Shown here: positions 24,392-32,607 of the stretch, in pieces
Layout: each line of letters begins with the position of its first letter
Position numbering within the stretch: the first letter of the stretch is position 1
Assembly: GCF_027257195.1 (NCBI RefSeq)
Contig: NZ_JAPDFS010000002.1
Coordinates: 646,760 to 700,999 of the forward strand
Source of the DNA: Halorubrum sp. F4
GTDB taxonomy: Archaea > Halobacteriota > Halobacteria > Halobacteriales > Haloferacaceae
DNA length: 54,240 bases
Direction: 5' to 3'
Made by a program: the position numbers and the translations under genes
Notes under the pieces: generated by a model
Databases searched by the model: none
The model's input: only the letters and a program-made list of their open reading frames with translations
Told to the model about the DNA's origin: nothing

Positions 24392-24638
24392 GCGGTGGCG
24401 CGCCCGGGAGCGGGCCGCCGGCCCGCGACCGGCCCGCGAGGGACGTCGCGAACGAAGTGAGCGACGAGGCTGGGGAGGCGTGAGGTGCGGGGTTGTGCGG
24501 GGTGGGACTCAAAGGGGCAGTTGCGAGGGCGACGCTCGACGAAGTAAGGACCGCAGGAGCGAACGAAGAGAGCGACGAGGACCACAGCGAGTCGCGCGAG
24601 CCCTCGCGAGTGGGGCTTTGGAGACGGCCACCGCGCCA
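24392..24638 (+). repeat. Dispersed non-coding repeat, copy A
   Basis: Begins GCGGTGGCGCG, passes through inverted G/C-rich runs (GGGCCGCCGGCCCGCGACCGG), and contains GGCTGGGGAGGCGTGAGG within 24463-24490. It ends near GGCCACCGC (24627-24635), which mirrors the start. The opening and the internal core recur at 25655-25786 (inverted) and 54109-54240. No frame looks coding. Composition and arrangement suggest a MITE-like or structured-RNA element; the latter two-thirds is present only in this copy in the window. Confidence 0.6.
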
Positions 24639-24945
24639 GCAACGATCCACTCTCGATCAAATCATCCGTCCGACAAGCACGCTCGATCTACCGGATGACC
24701 GTGGATAGTACGAGGTGAAACCAACGGGTCGTGAAGCGTTCCATGAGACTCTCCCGATCGCCGTCGTCCGAACATGATCGATCAGTATATATCATAATAC
24801 ATATTATTCCATGTCTAGTACCATGGTATCTCTTACATGGAGTTATCGTGTGTTTCAGACCATCTAAATGCATGTTGTACGTTACCATTTATCAAAATAT
24901 ATTTGAGATATGAAAGTTTATCCCCGCTCGACACGAAGGGATGGT
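24639..24945. other. AT-rich intergenic stretch
   Basis: No gene is supported. From about 24780 to 24910 the DNA is far more AT-rich than the rest of the window (runs such as AGTATATATCATAATACATATTA split over 24784-24806). It contains a nested dyad (24808-24841) and possible TATA elements at 24888-24906 for the membrane-protein gene that follows. The composition suggests acquired or decayed DNA. Confidence 0.5.
24808..24841. promoter_or_regulatory. Nested dyad in AT-rich DNA
   Basis: Outer arms TCCATGT (24808-24814) and ACATGGA (24835-24841) enclose the perfect palindrome TACCATGGTA (24819-24828). The dyad could bind a dimeric or tetrameric regulator or form a cruciform. It sits 105-138 bases before the ATG at 24946. 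Confidence 0.4.
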
Positions 24946-25215
24946 ATGGTAGCACCAACTGACCGATCATCGGCCCGCACGTCCAGACTCACCACCACGT
25001 CGCCCCCGCTCATCGACTCGCTCGCGGTACTCGCGGGATTCCTCGCGGTCGTGTTCGGTGCGCTCCTGGCCATCGAACACCCGGTCGCCGTCGCGGCCGC
25101 GTTCACCGTCGTCGGCACCGCAGTAGTCGTTCGCCACCTGTTTTCCACGTGGATGACTTCGACGCGACCGGTCCGGATCGTCCGATTCGGTCCGCGCCGC
25201 CGCTACCGGCTGTAG
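24946..25215 (+). CDS. Small haloarchaeal membrane protein
   Basis: An 89-residue protein with a Ser/Thr-rich N terminus, two closely spaced hydrophobic helices (about 25-43 and 47-62) and a basic, Arg-rich tail (R-F-G-P-R-R-R-Y-R-L). Positive charge at the C terminus suggests the tail is cytoplasmic. No family motif is recognised. An alternative start at ATG 24910 would add 12 residues. AT-rich TATA candidates at 24888-24906 fit a TSS near 24920-24935, which favours the start given. The gene lies in an accessory-looking region. Confidence 0.6.
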   Translation: MVAPTDRSSARTSRLTTTSPPLIDSLAVLAGFLAVVFGALLAIEHPVAVAAAFTVVGTAVVVRHLFSTWMTSTRPVRIVRFGPRRRYRL

Positions 25216-25332
25216 GACTCCGTTTCACGGCCCGTAGAACGACGTTTCCACGAGAGACCGGTTCGAACGACGCGATCTTCCGGCTTTTCCGGTTTTCCCG
25301 GCCTTCCACCCCGTAGCGGTGGTTCGGTCCGA

Positions 25333-25590
25333 TCAGCCCCAGTGCCAGAAGGAGTTCCGGTCCTCGTCGACCGGCTCGGTCCGCTCGCGGAGGTCGGCGA
25401 CGTCGCCAGCGGTCGGTTCCGTGTCCTCGGGTAACGACTCCATACACTCGAAACAGAGGAAGAACTCGGAGCCGTCGGCGAGTTCCAGGGTCATACCCTG
25501 CGTCGACTCGAACGCGAAGTTCCAGAGGTCGCCGATCCCGCCGGCGATCCTGACGGACCGCTCACAGACGTCACACGCCTCCGAGGCCAT
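25333..25590 (-). CDS. CxxC zinc-finger protein
   Basis: An 85-residue soluble protein with C6/C9 (C-D-V-C) and C46/C49 (C-F-E-C), separated by an F-x-F-E-S-T-x-G-x-T-L-E-L stretch; a C-terminal W-H-W ends it. Four cysteines in two CxxC knuckles suggest one zinc. Such proteins are widespread in haloarchaea and largely uncharacterised. The start is set at ATG 25590, 5 codons before the first knuckle; the longer frame is the antisense of repeat copy B. Confidence 0.75.
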   Translation of the reverse strand: MASEACDVCERSVRIAGGIGDLWNFAFESTQGMTLELADGSEFFLCFECMESLPEDTEPTAGDVADLRERTEPVDEDRNSFWHWG

Positions 25591-25654
25591 GTCGGGCCTT
25601 GTCGGCCGGACGGTTAAGACGTGTCGGCCGCGGGCGGAGTCGGCGGATCGGACG

Positions 25655-25786
25655 GTCCCCCACCTCACGCCTCCCCAGCCTCGGCCGGCGGCGGCCGCGG
25701 GACCGCACCGCGTCGCGGCCGCCGCCGCCCTCCCTCGCGCGGGCCGGCTCGCGCCCTGGCGGGCGCTCACGGGCACGCGCCACCGC
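25655..25786 (-). repeat. Dispersed non-coding repeat, copy B (inverted)
   Basis: On the minus strand it starts GCGGTGGCGCG (25786 down to 25776), continues through long GC-palindromic runs built from GCCGGCC and CGCGGCCGC units, and ends with GGCTGGGGAGGCGTGAGG (about 25681-25664). Start and core match copies A and C, while the interior differs. It lies between the zinc-finger gene and the 3' end of thiQ. Confidence 0.6.
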
Positions 25787-25826
25787 ACCCTAACGATAGG
25801 TACCACAATGGTGTTTTGGCGTCGAG

Positions 25827-26978
25827 CTACCTCCCGTCGACGCCGATCACGTGTGCGTCCGCGGGGTCGAACCCCACGACGACCGTCCCGGAGAGGGGGT
25901 CCTCGGTTCGCACGAGGAGTTCCCGGTCGCCCCACGCGAGGTGGATCCGCGTCGTCTCCCCGAGGAACTCGGCGCTCTCGACGGTCGCTTCGAGTCCGTT
26001 TTCGGTCCGGCCGACCCGCAGGTGCTGCGGGCGGACACAGAAGACGATCCGGTCGCCGATGCCCGGATCTCCGTCCGTAGCGCGGTCGTTGCCGCCGACC
26101 GCGACGCGGAGGGTCGCGCCGTCGACGTCCACCGGGACGGAAACGGGGCCCTCCCGGTCTCCGTCCTCGTCCCCGTTCTCACCGTCGCCGGATTCTCCCG
26201 CGACGACCCCCTCGAACACGTTGTTGTCGCCGACGAACTCGGCGACGAACCGCGAGGCCGGCCGCCGATACACGGTTCGCGGCTCCGCCACCTGCTCGGG
26301 GGTTCCCCCGCGCATCACCGCGACCCGATCGGAGACGGAGAGCGCCTCCTCCTGGTCGTGGGTGACGTAGACGGTGGTGATCCCGAGCTCGCGCTGGATC
26401 TCCCGCACCTGGAGCCGCAGGCGCTCGCGGAGGCGCGCGTCGAGCGCGCTCATCGGTTCGTCGAGGAGCAGGAGGTCGGGACCGGGCGCGAGCGCCCGCG
26501 CCATCGCCACCCGCTGTCTCTGCCCGCCGGAGAGGCTCTCCGGGTCGCGGTCGGCGGTTCCCGGGAGGTCGACGAGGTCGAGCAGGTCGCGGACGCGCTC
26601 CGCGCGGGTCACGTCGCCGGGCGGGTCCGAGAAGCGCAGCCCGTACCCCACGTTCTCGCCGACGGTCATGTGCGGGAACAGCGCGTAGTTCTGGAACACC
26701 ACGCCCACGTTTCGCCCCTCCGGCGGCACGCCGGAGACGTCCCGCCCGCCGAAACGGACCGTTCCCGCGGTGGGTTCCTCGAAGCCCGCGATCAGTCGGA
26801 GCGTGGTCGTCTTCCCGCAGCCGGAGGGACCGACCAGCGTGAAGAACTCGCCCTCCCGGACCGCCAAGTCCACGTCCTCGACGGCGACCGTCCCGTCGTA
26901 GCGTTTTCCCACGCCCTCGAGTTCGACGGCGATCGGAGGTTCGCCTTCGCCTCCCCGTTCGTCTCGCTCAGATCCCAT
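25827..26978 (-). CDS. thiQ: ABC transporter ATP-binding protein, thiamine-type (ThiQ-like)
   Basis: A 383-residue ATPase: Walker A G-P-S-G-C-G-K-T-T near 50, Q-loop in V-V-F-Q-N-Y-A-L-F-P, signature L-S-G-G-Q-R-Q-R, Walker B L-L-L-L-D-E-P-M-S-A-L-D and H-loop T-H-D-Q. The C-terminal part has a TOBE-like regulatory domain with F-C-V-R-P-Q-H-L. That domain makes it longer than E. coli ThiQ (about 230) and closer to the CysA/PotA group. An acidic loop (D-G-E-N-G-D-E-D-G-D) interrupts the TOBE region. ATG 26978 follows GGGGGTGA at a ribosome-binding distance, and the gene overlaps the permease by 11 bases. Assignment to thiamine rests on the ThiB-like partner. Confidence 0.82.
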   Translation of the reverse strand: MGSERDERGGEGEPPIAVELEGVGKRYDGTVAVEDVDLAVREGEFFTLVGPSGCGKTTTLRLIAGFEEPTAGTVRFGGRDVSGVPPEGRNVGVVFQNYALFPHMTVGENVGYGLRFSDPPGDVTRAERVRDLLDLVDLPGTADRDPESLSGGQRQRVAMARALAPGPDLLLLDEPMSALDARLRERLRLQVREIQRELGITTVYVTHDQEEALSVSDRVAVMRGGTPEQVAEPRTVYRRPASRFVAEFVGDNNVFEGVVAGESGDGENGDEDGDREGPVSVPVDVDGATLRVAVGGNDRATDGDPGIGDRIVFCVRPQHLRVGRTENGLEATVESAEFLGETTRIHLAWGDRELLVRTEDPLSGTVVVGFDPADAHVIGVDGR

Positions 26979-28803
26979 CGTACTCACCCCCGAGCCGCTC
27001 GATCACGACGAAGCTCAGCCCGGTCACGACGAGGAGGACGCAGCCCATCGCGGTCGCGGGTCCGAGCCGCCGCCCGATGAACCGTTCGATCGCGACCGGC
27101 ATCGTGTAGGCGTCCGCGCCGGTCGCGAGCACCACCGTCGCCGTGAACTCGCCCATCGAGATGGCGACCGCGAACGCCGCGCCGGCGACGACGCCCGGCC
27201 AGACCAGGGGGAGCTCGACGTCGCCTAACACGCGCGCCCGCGATGCGCCGAGCGCGCGCGCCGATTCGATCAGCGACCGGTCGAGCGACTCCAGCCCGGG
27301 CGCGACCGTCCGGACGACGAACGGGTAGCCCGCCACCGCGTGGGCGGCGACGATCGCCGCCGATCCGGCGACCGCGATCCGCCATCCTGCGACCTCGACG
27401 CCGAACACGAGCCCGCGGAGCAGCCCGAGCCCGACGAGGATCCCCGAGACGGCGAAGGGGGCCATCGCGACCGCGTCGACGAGCTTTCGGCCGCGGTACC
27501 GGCGCGTTGTCACGACCGCGACGACGACGCCCATCGGGAGCGCGACGAGCGCCGACGCCGCCGCGAAGACGAGCGAGTTACGAATGGCGGGCCACGGGCG
27601 CACCTGGAACGCCGCGCCCGTGCGCTGGCGCTCTACGAGGAACCGGTAGTGGTCGAGCGTGAGCGTCCCGTCGCCCCCGGTGACGCTCGCGAGGACCATG
27701 GAGGCGATGGGCGCGAGGAAGACCAGCGCCGCGACGACGCCGTAGACGCCGAGTCCGAGACGGGCGAGGAGCGCTCCCGCGGTCGGCGCGGACGGGACGA
27801 GCGGTCGCCGCGGGAGCGGCCGCACGCCCCGCGAAGTCACCGTGTGTCTCGCCTCGTACCGGAGGTACGCGCCGAGCACTGCCAGCGAGATGACGAGCTC
27901 GACGACCGCGAGCGCCGCCGCCTCCGCGTAGTTCAGGTCGCGCGCGAGCCGGTAGACGAACACCTCGACCGTCGCCAGCTCGAAGCCGCCGAGCGCCAAC
28001 ACGATCGGGAACGTCCCGAATGTGAAGACGAACGTCAGCGCCGCCCCCATCAACACCGCGGGGTACACCTGCGGGGCGACCACGTCGAGGAACGACCGGA
28101 GCGGCCCCGCGCCGAGGCTCCGGGCGGTCTCGACCGCGCCGGCGTCGACGGACTCCCAGGCGGCCGTCGTCACTCGCGCGACGAGCGGCGCGTTGTAGAA
28201 GGCGTGGGCGATCACGATCGCCTCCAGCGAGAACATGAGCTCCACGGGACCGAGCCCGACAGCGGCGAGGAGGGCGTTCAGCGTCCCGTTCCGGCCGAAG
28301 GTGGCGACGAACCCCACCGCGACCATGATCGACGGGAGCACGAAGGGGACGATCGTCAGCGAGCGCAGCGTCCGCCGCCCGGGGAACTCGAAGCGCGCGA
28401 GCAGGTAGGCCGCGGGGAGGCCGAGCGCGACGCTCGCGACCGTCGAGAGGGCGGCCTGGTAGGCGGTGAACCCGACGATCCCGAGCCGGCGGTCGGGATC
28501 GACGAGCGCCCGCGCGACCGTGAGCGGGCTCTCGCCCGCGAACAGCCGCGCGAGCTCGCCGAAGTAGAAGGGGTCCCGCAGCAGATCGACGAACACGCCG
28601 AGCGTGACCGCGCCGTCGACGACGACCGACTCGACGAGGACGGTTCCCACCGGGTAGTAGAAGACCACGGCCAACACCGCGACCGTCGCGACCGTCAGGC
28701 CGGCCAGCGCGTGTCGTTCGATCCGGTCGCGGAGCCGCGCCGTCCGGTTCCGCCGGTGCTCGGGAGCGTCCGGTCCCCCACGACCGCCGGATCCGTGGCT
28801 CAC
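26968..28803 (-). CDS. thiP: ABC transporter permease, two-domain ThiP type
   Basis: A 611-residue fused permease with about twelve membrane helices and two BPD_transp_1 domains, as in ThiP, FbpB and SfuB. The first EAA loop contains E-T-A-R-S-L-G-A-G near 215 and the second E-S-A-R-A-L-G-A-S-R near 520. A hydrophilic lead of about 25 residues precedes the first helix. GTG 28803 is selected because it lies 10 bases past the binding-protein stop. Upstream in-frame codons would overlap that gene by more than 100 bases. Length exceeds E. coli ThiP (about 536) through longer loops. Confidence 0.83.
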   Translation of the reverse strand: MSHGSGGRGGPDAPEHRRNRTARLRDRIERHALAGLTVATVAVLAVVFYYPVGTVLVESVVVDGAVTLGVFVDLLRDPFYFGELARLFAGESPLTVARALVDPDRRLGIVGFTAYQAALSTVASVALGLPAAYLLARFEFPGRRTLRSLTIVPFVLPSIMVAVGFVATFGRNGTLNALLAAVGLGPVELMFSLEAIVIAHAFYNAPLVARVTTAAWESVDAGAVETARSLGAGPLRSFLDVVAPQVYPAVLMGAALTFVFTFGTFPIVLALGGFELATVEVFVYRLARDLNYAEAAALAVVELVISLAVLGAYLRYEARHTVTSRGVRPLPRRPLVPSAPTAGALLARLGLGVYGVVAALVFLAPIASMVLASVTGGDGTLTLDHYRFLVERQRTGAAFQVRPWPAIRNSLVFAAASALVALPMGVVVAVVTTRRYRGRKLVDAVAMAPFAVSGILVGLGLLRGLVFGVEVAGWRIAVAGSAAIVAAHAVAGYPFVVRTVAPGLESLDRSLIESARALGASRARVLGDVELPLVWPGVVAGAAFAVAISMGEFTATVVLATGADAYTMPVAIERFIGRRLGPATAMGCVLLVVTGLSFVVIERLGGEYDGI

Positions 28804-28813
28804 GGGTTCGGGA

Positions 28814-30055
28814 TCAGTTGCCCGCGAACTGCCGTTCCCACTCGGAGATCCATCCGTCGAGCGACCCTTGGAGCTGGTCGTACGTGAACGTGACCGGTTC
28901 GGCGGGCTCCTGGGCCAGCTCGGCGTAGTCATCGGGGAGCTCCGCGGTGTCGGTCGCGGGGAACGCCACGTTGCGCTGGGCTATCTCCCCCTGTACGTCG
29001 GGTTCGAGCATGAACGACATGAACTCCCGCGCGAGGTCGGGCTCGTCGGCGTCGGCGAAGACCGCCATCCCCTCCGGGGTCGCGTACGCCTGGTCGTTCA
29101 GGAACCGAATCTGGTGTTCCTCGAGATTTGCGCCCTCCATGTCCGCGAACACCTGGTCGGTGGAGTACGAGACGACGATCGGGGCCTCTCCCTCCGACCA
29201 CGAGGTGTACGCGTCGTCCCAGGAACCGAGCACGCGAACGTCGTTGTCCTGGAGCTCCGCCCAGTAGTCGAGGTAGTCGTAGTCGGGGTCCCCGTCGTCG
29301 CCCTCGACGGCCTCCCCGTCGCCGGCGACGCCCCCGTCGCCGAACCGGGCGACCGTGTGCAACATGAACGCTCGGCCGGTCGAGGAGCCGCCGGGGTTCT
29401 GGGCGATCAGGTCGCCGCGGTGCTCCTCCGCGAGCAGCCCCTCGAACGTCTCGGGGGCCTCCGTCTCGGTGCCGTCGTACACGAGGCTGACGTAGCCGGT
29501 GTCGAACGGGACCGCCCGCTCGAAGGGATCGAACCGGAGCCCCTCCCGGACCGCGTCGCTTCCCTCGACCTCGCCGGCGGACGCGAAGAGGTCGTCGTCG
29601 ACCTCCTCGTCGACCCGGACCAGGTCCTCGGCGGTGAGCCCGACGTAGAGGTCGGCGTCGATCGACGCGCCGGAGGCGGCGCGCTCGACGTAGTAGTTCA
29701 CCTCGTTGTCGGGCGTCGCCCACTCCAACTCGGCGTCGACGCGCGACTCGAACTCCTCTTTCAGCCACTCGCCCGGGCTCACGGAGGGCGCGTCGATGAA
29801 CGCCCCGTAGGTCGCGACCGTCAGCGTCGGCGTCTCGCTTTCGCCGTCGTCGCCCGCGCCCCCGTCACCGTCGCTTCCCCCGTCCTCGCTTCCGTCGCCG
29901 TCGCTTCCGTCGCCGTCGTTTTCCCCGTCGTCCGCCGTCCGCTCCGCGCTACAGCCCGCCAACCCCGCCACGCCCGCCGCACCCCCGAGCGCGAGGAACC
30001 GTCGCCGCGTGTGTCGGTCCGCCGATCGGTCGGTCTCGGTCGCGTCGTGTGTCAT
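28814..30055 (-). CDS. thiB: Thiamine-type ABC substrate-binding lipoprotein (ThiB-like)
   Basis: A 413-residue exported binding protein. A Tat signal (R-R-R-F-L near 18) precedes the lipobox L-A-G-C, then comes a D/G/E/S-rich linker of about 40 residues that spans the cell surface. The mature domain starts T-L-T-V-A-T-Y-G-A-F. It contains P-F-D-T-G-Y-V-S-L-V-Y-D, Q-N-P-G-G-S-S-T-G, I-V-V-S-Y-S-T-D and a terminal W-I-S-E-W-E-R, all in the order of E. coli ThiB (which ends W-I-S-E-W-Q-R). It probably captures thiamine or its phosphates. The TATA box at 30079-30087 fits a leaderless ATG at 30055. First gene of thiBPQ. Confidence 0.85.
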   Translation of the reverse strand: MTHDATETDRSADRHTRRRFLALGGAAGVAGLAGCSAERTADDGENDGDGSDGDGSEDGGSDGDGGAGDDGESETPTLTVATYGAFIDAPSVSPGEWLKEEFESRVDAELEWATPDNEVNYYVERAASGASIDADLYVGLTAEDLVRVDEEVDDDLFASAGEVEGSDAVREGLRFDPFERAVPFDTGYVSLVYDGTETEAPETFEGLLAEEHRGDLIAQNPGGSSTGRAFMLHTVARFGDGGVAGDGEAVEGDDGDPDYDYLDYWAELQDNDVRVLGSWDDAYTSWSEGEAPIVVSYSTDQVFADMEGANLEEHQIRFLNDQAYATPEGMAVFADADEPDLAREFMSFMLEPDVQGEIAQRNVAFPATDTAELPDDYAELAQEPAEPVTFTYDQLQGSLDGWISEWERQFAGN

Positions 30056-30078
30056 TACTTGGTTGTTGTACTGGGTGG

Positions 30079-30087
30079 TTACATAAG
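30079..30087 (-). promoter_or_regulatory. TATA element of the thiBPQ-like operon
   Basis: CTTATGTAA on the minus strand, 24-32 bases before ATG 30055. No TPP riboswitch consensus is seen in the short upstream region. Confidence 0.6.
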
Positions 30088-30164
30088 GGATCCGTGTCGA
30101 CGGCGGTATCGGATCCGATACCGTCGCCGACACCGCTTTCCCCCGACGCGACCTCCGGACTCGC

Positions 30165-30986
30165 ATGACCGACGAACGGGCGGAACGAACTGACGGAGTC
30201 ACGCGACGACGACTGCTCGCCGGCGGCGCGACCGTCGCGGCGGTCGGGCTCGCGGGCTGTCTCGGCACCCGCGACGGGCCGGTGCCGGCACCGACGGTGA
30301 CGAGCGACCGGATCGACGACGGATGGCGACTGCTCGAGGAGTCGGAGAGCACGGTCTTCGAGGAGGCGTTTGGTCCGGTCACCGTGCGGGCGCTCGAGCA
30401 CACCCGCGTGTACGAGTACGTCTCCGTCGCCGACGCGCTCTCGGGGACGTTCGACGTCGGCGGCTCGCCGGTCGTCTTCTTCTCGACCCGGATCGACCTC
30501 CGACCCGCGATCGACACGCTCCCGGGCGGCGTCGGCCGCGATCGGCTGATGGGGGAGGTCGAGACCGCCGCGCTCGACGCGTTCCGGGGGCAGTTGCGGT
30601 CGAGCGGGATCGAGGGGACCGAGGTCGTCGAGGAGGGAACGACGACGGTCGAGACCGGCCACTCCGCGACGGCGTGGCGGCTGACGGGCGAGTTCGCCTT
30701 CGAGGGCGAGCTCCCCCTGCCGGACGGGTCGACGACGACGATCGACGAGACCGCGGAGATCAAGGCTCGACTCGGCGTCTGGCACGACGGGACCGACGTG
30801 CTCGTCGCCGGCGGAGCGTACCCGACGGAGCCGCTCTCGGACGCGATAGACGGGGCGCTCCCCGACGTGATCGACGCCGAGACGGCGCTCGGGTCGGCGA
30901 CCGACGAGGAGACCGCGGCGGCGCTCTCGACCGAGCCCGAGACCTTCGACGAGGAGATCGACGCGCTGCTCGTCTCGGTGGAGTGA
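30165..30986 (+). CDS. DUF6517-like haloarchaeal lipoprotein
   Basis: A 273-residue exported protein. The Tat motif R-R-R-L-L (about 14-18) and lipobox L-A-G-C (Cys at 35) define a lipoprotein signal. The mature part alternates strands and acidic helices, with F-F-S-T-R-I-D near 105 and G-H-S-A-T-A-W-R-L near 165, resembling the haloarchaeal DUF6517 lipoproteins. No enzymatic motif is visible and the function is unknown. It is divergent from thiBPQ (109 bases between starts) and has no clear partner. Confidence 0.7.
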   Translation: MTDERAERTDGVTRRRLLAGGATVAAVGLAGCLGTRDGPVPAPTVTSDRIDDGWRLLEESESTVFEEAFGPVTVRALEHTRVYEYVSVADALSGTFDVGGSPVVFFSTRIDLRPAIDTLPGGVGRDRLMGEVETAALDAFRGQLRSSGIEGTEVVEEGTTTVETGHSATAWRLTGEFAFEGELPLPDGSTTTIDETAEIKARLGVWHDGTDVLVAGGAYPTEPLSDAIDGALPDVIDAETALGSATDEETAAALSTEPETFDEEIDALLVSVE

Positions 30987-31031
30987 TCCGCCCGATCGAC
31001 GGGTTCCCCTCGGGCCCGCCGAACCGACCCG

Positions 31032-31037
31032 TTTAAT
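31032..31037 (+). promoter_or_regulatory. TATA element for hisA
   Basis: TTTAAT in CGTTTAATCGG, 25-30 bases before ATG 31062. Confidence 0.5.
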
Positions 31038-31061
31038 CGGCAGCCGCGACTGGCATTCGAT

Positions 31062-31808
31062 ATGAGTCGAACCCGTTTCTCCGAGTTCGAGGTGATCCCC
31101 GCGGTCGACGTCCAGGACGGCGAGGTCGTCCAGCTCGTCGGCGGCGAGCGCGGCACGGGCAAACGCTACGGCGCCCCGGTCGAGGCGGCGTCGAACTGGA
31201 TCGACGCGGGCGCGCGAACGCTCCACCTGGTCGACCTCGACGGCGCGTTCGAGGGCGAGCGCGCCAACGCCGACGCGATCGAGGCGGTCGTCGACGCCGT
31301 CGACGAGGGGATCGGCCTCCAGCTCGGCGGCGGCATCCGGACCGCGGACGACGCCCGCGGGCTGCTGGACGCGGGCATCGATCGCGTGATCCTCGGTACC
31401 GCCGCGGTCGAGAACCCGGAGGTCGTCGAGGAGATAAGCGGGACGCACCCGGGGAGCGTCGTCGTGGGGCTCGACGCGAAGGAGGGCGAGGTCGTCGTCT
31501 CGGGCTGGACCGAGGGGACCGGCCTCGATCCCGCCGAGGCCGCCGCGCGCTACGAGGAGCTGGGCGCGGGCGCGGTCCTCTTCACGAACGTCGACGTCGA
31601 GGGGCGATTGTCGGGGATCGACCGCGAGGCGGTCTCGAGCGTGGTCGACGCGGTCGAGATCCCCGTGATCGCCTCGGGCGGCGTCGCGAGCGTCGACGAC
31701 GTGGTCGCGCTGAAGGAGGCGGGCGCGGCCGCCGTCGTGGTCGGAACCGCGCTGTACGAGGGGGAGTTCACGCTGCGGGAGGCACAGGCGGCCGCCGACG
31801 CGGTCTGA
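31062..31808 (+). CDS. hisA: HisA, ProFAR isomerase of histidine biosynthesis
   Basis: A 248-residue (beta/alpha)8 barrel that isomerises ProFAR to PRFAR (fourth step of histidine synthesis). The catalytic Asp16 lies in A-V-D-V-Q-D-G and the second catalytic Asp near 178 in T-N-V-D-V-E-G. Phosphate-binding loops are G-G-G-I-R near 89, I-L-G-T-A near 110 and S-G-G-V-A-S near 206. L-V-D-L-D-G-A-F near 52 is a further family motif. Length is normal. hisB is found 2.4 kb downstream in its own unit, so the his genes are scattered as usual in haloarchaea. Confidence 0.95.
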   Translation: MSRTRFSEFEVIPAVDVQDGEVVQLVGGERGTGKRYGAPVEAASNWIDAGARTLHLVDLDGAFEGERANADAIEAVVDAVDEGIGLQLGGGIRTADDARGLLDAGIDRVILGTAAVENPEVVEEISGTHPGSVVVGLDAKEGEVVVSGWTEGTGLDPAEAAARYEELGAGAVLFTNVDVEGRLSGIDREAVSSVVDAVEIPVIASGGVASVDDVVALKEAGAAAVVVGTALYEGEFTLREAQAAADAV

Positions 31809-31843
31809 GACGGAGGGGTCACCGCGAATCGGTCCCGCCCCGG

Positions 31844-32605
31844 CTACTCCTCGGGACGCTCGCGCTGGACGACCAACACCGGACCGAGGAATCGCTCCGC
31901 CACCTGTTCGGAGGGCATTCCGAAGACGAACGTGGTGACCGACGGGTCCGTCTCGCCCATGACCACCGCGTCGTGGGACTCGCCGTGACCGGCGATCGCG
32001 TCGACCGCCGCATCCGCGTCCTCGACGACGACCCCGATCCGGTCGGGAGCCATCCCGCGCTCGACGAGATCGGCTCTCACCCCGTTCAGGAACGACTCGC
32101 CGTCCGCGATCGACTCGTTCTCGTCGAGGGCGTGGTACAGCGTCACCTCGACGTCCGACTCGGCGAACAGGCCGGCGACGAGCCGCGTGTTCCGCCCGAC
32201 GCCGACCGTTCCTCGGAGCGCGACGAGGACGGACTCGACGCGCTCGGTGCTGTTCGGAACGAGCACCGCCAGACAGTCGTGCTCGTAGATGAGCCGATCC
32301 ACGGTCGTCCCCTCGTCGTGGGTGAACACGAGCCGCGTCTCGACGGACGCGCCGGCGTCCGCCAGCGTGCCGGCGAACTCGTCGAGTTTCGACATCGCGA
32401 CCTCGCCGAATTGCGCTCTCGCCTGCTCCGCGGCCGTCTGTTCGGGGATCACGTGGTACCCCAACAGGACGACGTGCGCGTTCGCGAGCAGGTCCGCGGT
32501 GCCGGTCGGGAGCGACTCGCCCTCCAGCACTTCGAGCGGGACGAGCACCGCGGGTCGGTCGCTCTCGGTTCGTGTCGGGTCGTCCGGTGGTGTCGTGTCG
32601 GTCAT
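31844..32605 (-). CDS. Universal stress protein family protein
   Basis: A 253-residue soluble protein with two UspA-like halves. The first has V-L-V-P-L-E-V-L and a V-V-L-L-G-Y-H-V-I-P strand. The second has the G-x2-G-x9-G region replaced by G-E-T-D-P-S-V-T-T-F-V-F-G, ending P-V-L-V-V-Q-R. The ATP-binding glycine pattern is only partly kept, so nucleotide binding is uncertain. Its ATG lies 2 bases past the stop of the amino acid permease gene, so the two are co-transcribed. Usp proteins partnered with APC transporters are common in haloarchaea and probably regulate them. Confidence 0.8.
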   Translation of the reverse strand: MTDTTPPDDPTRTESDRPAVLVPLEVLEGESLPTGTADLLANAHVVLLGYHVIPEQTAAEQARAQFGEVAMSKLDEFAGTLADAGASVETRLVFTHDEGTTVDRLIYEHDCLAVLVPNSTERVESVLVALRGTVGVGRNTRLVAGLFAESDVEVTLYHALDENESIADGESFLNGVRADLVERGMAPDRIGVVVEDADAAVDAIAGHGESHDAVVMGETDPSVTTFVFGMPSEQVAERFLGPVLVVQRERPEE

Positions 32606-32607
32606 GG

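Noticed and set aside
24392..24638. Repeat copy A considered as an insertion sequence
   Set aside because: No transposase frame and only weak terminal mirror sequence; called a non-coding repeat instead.
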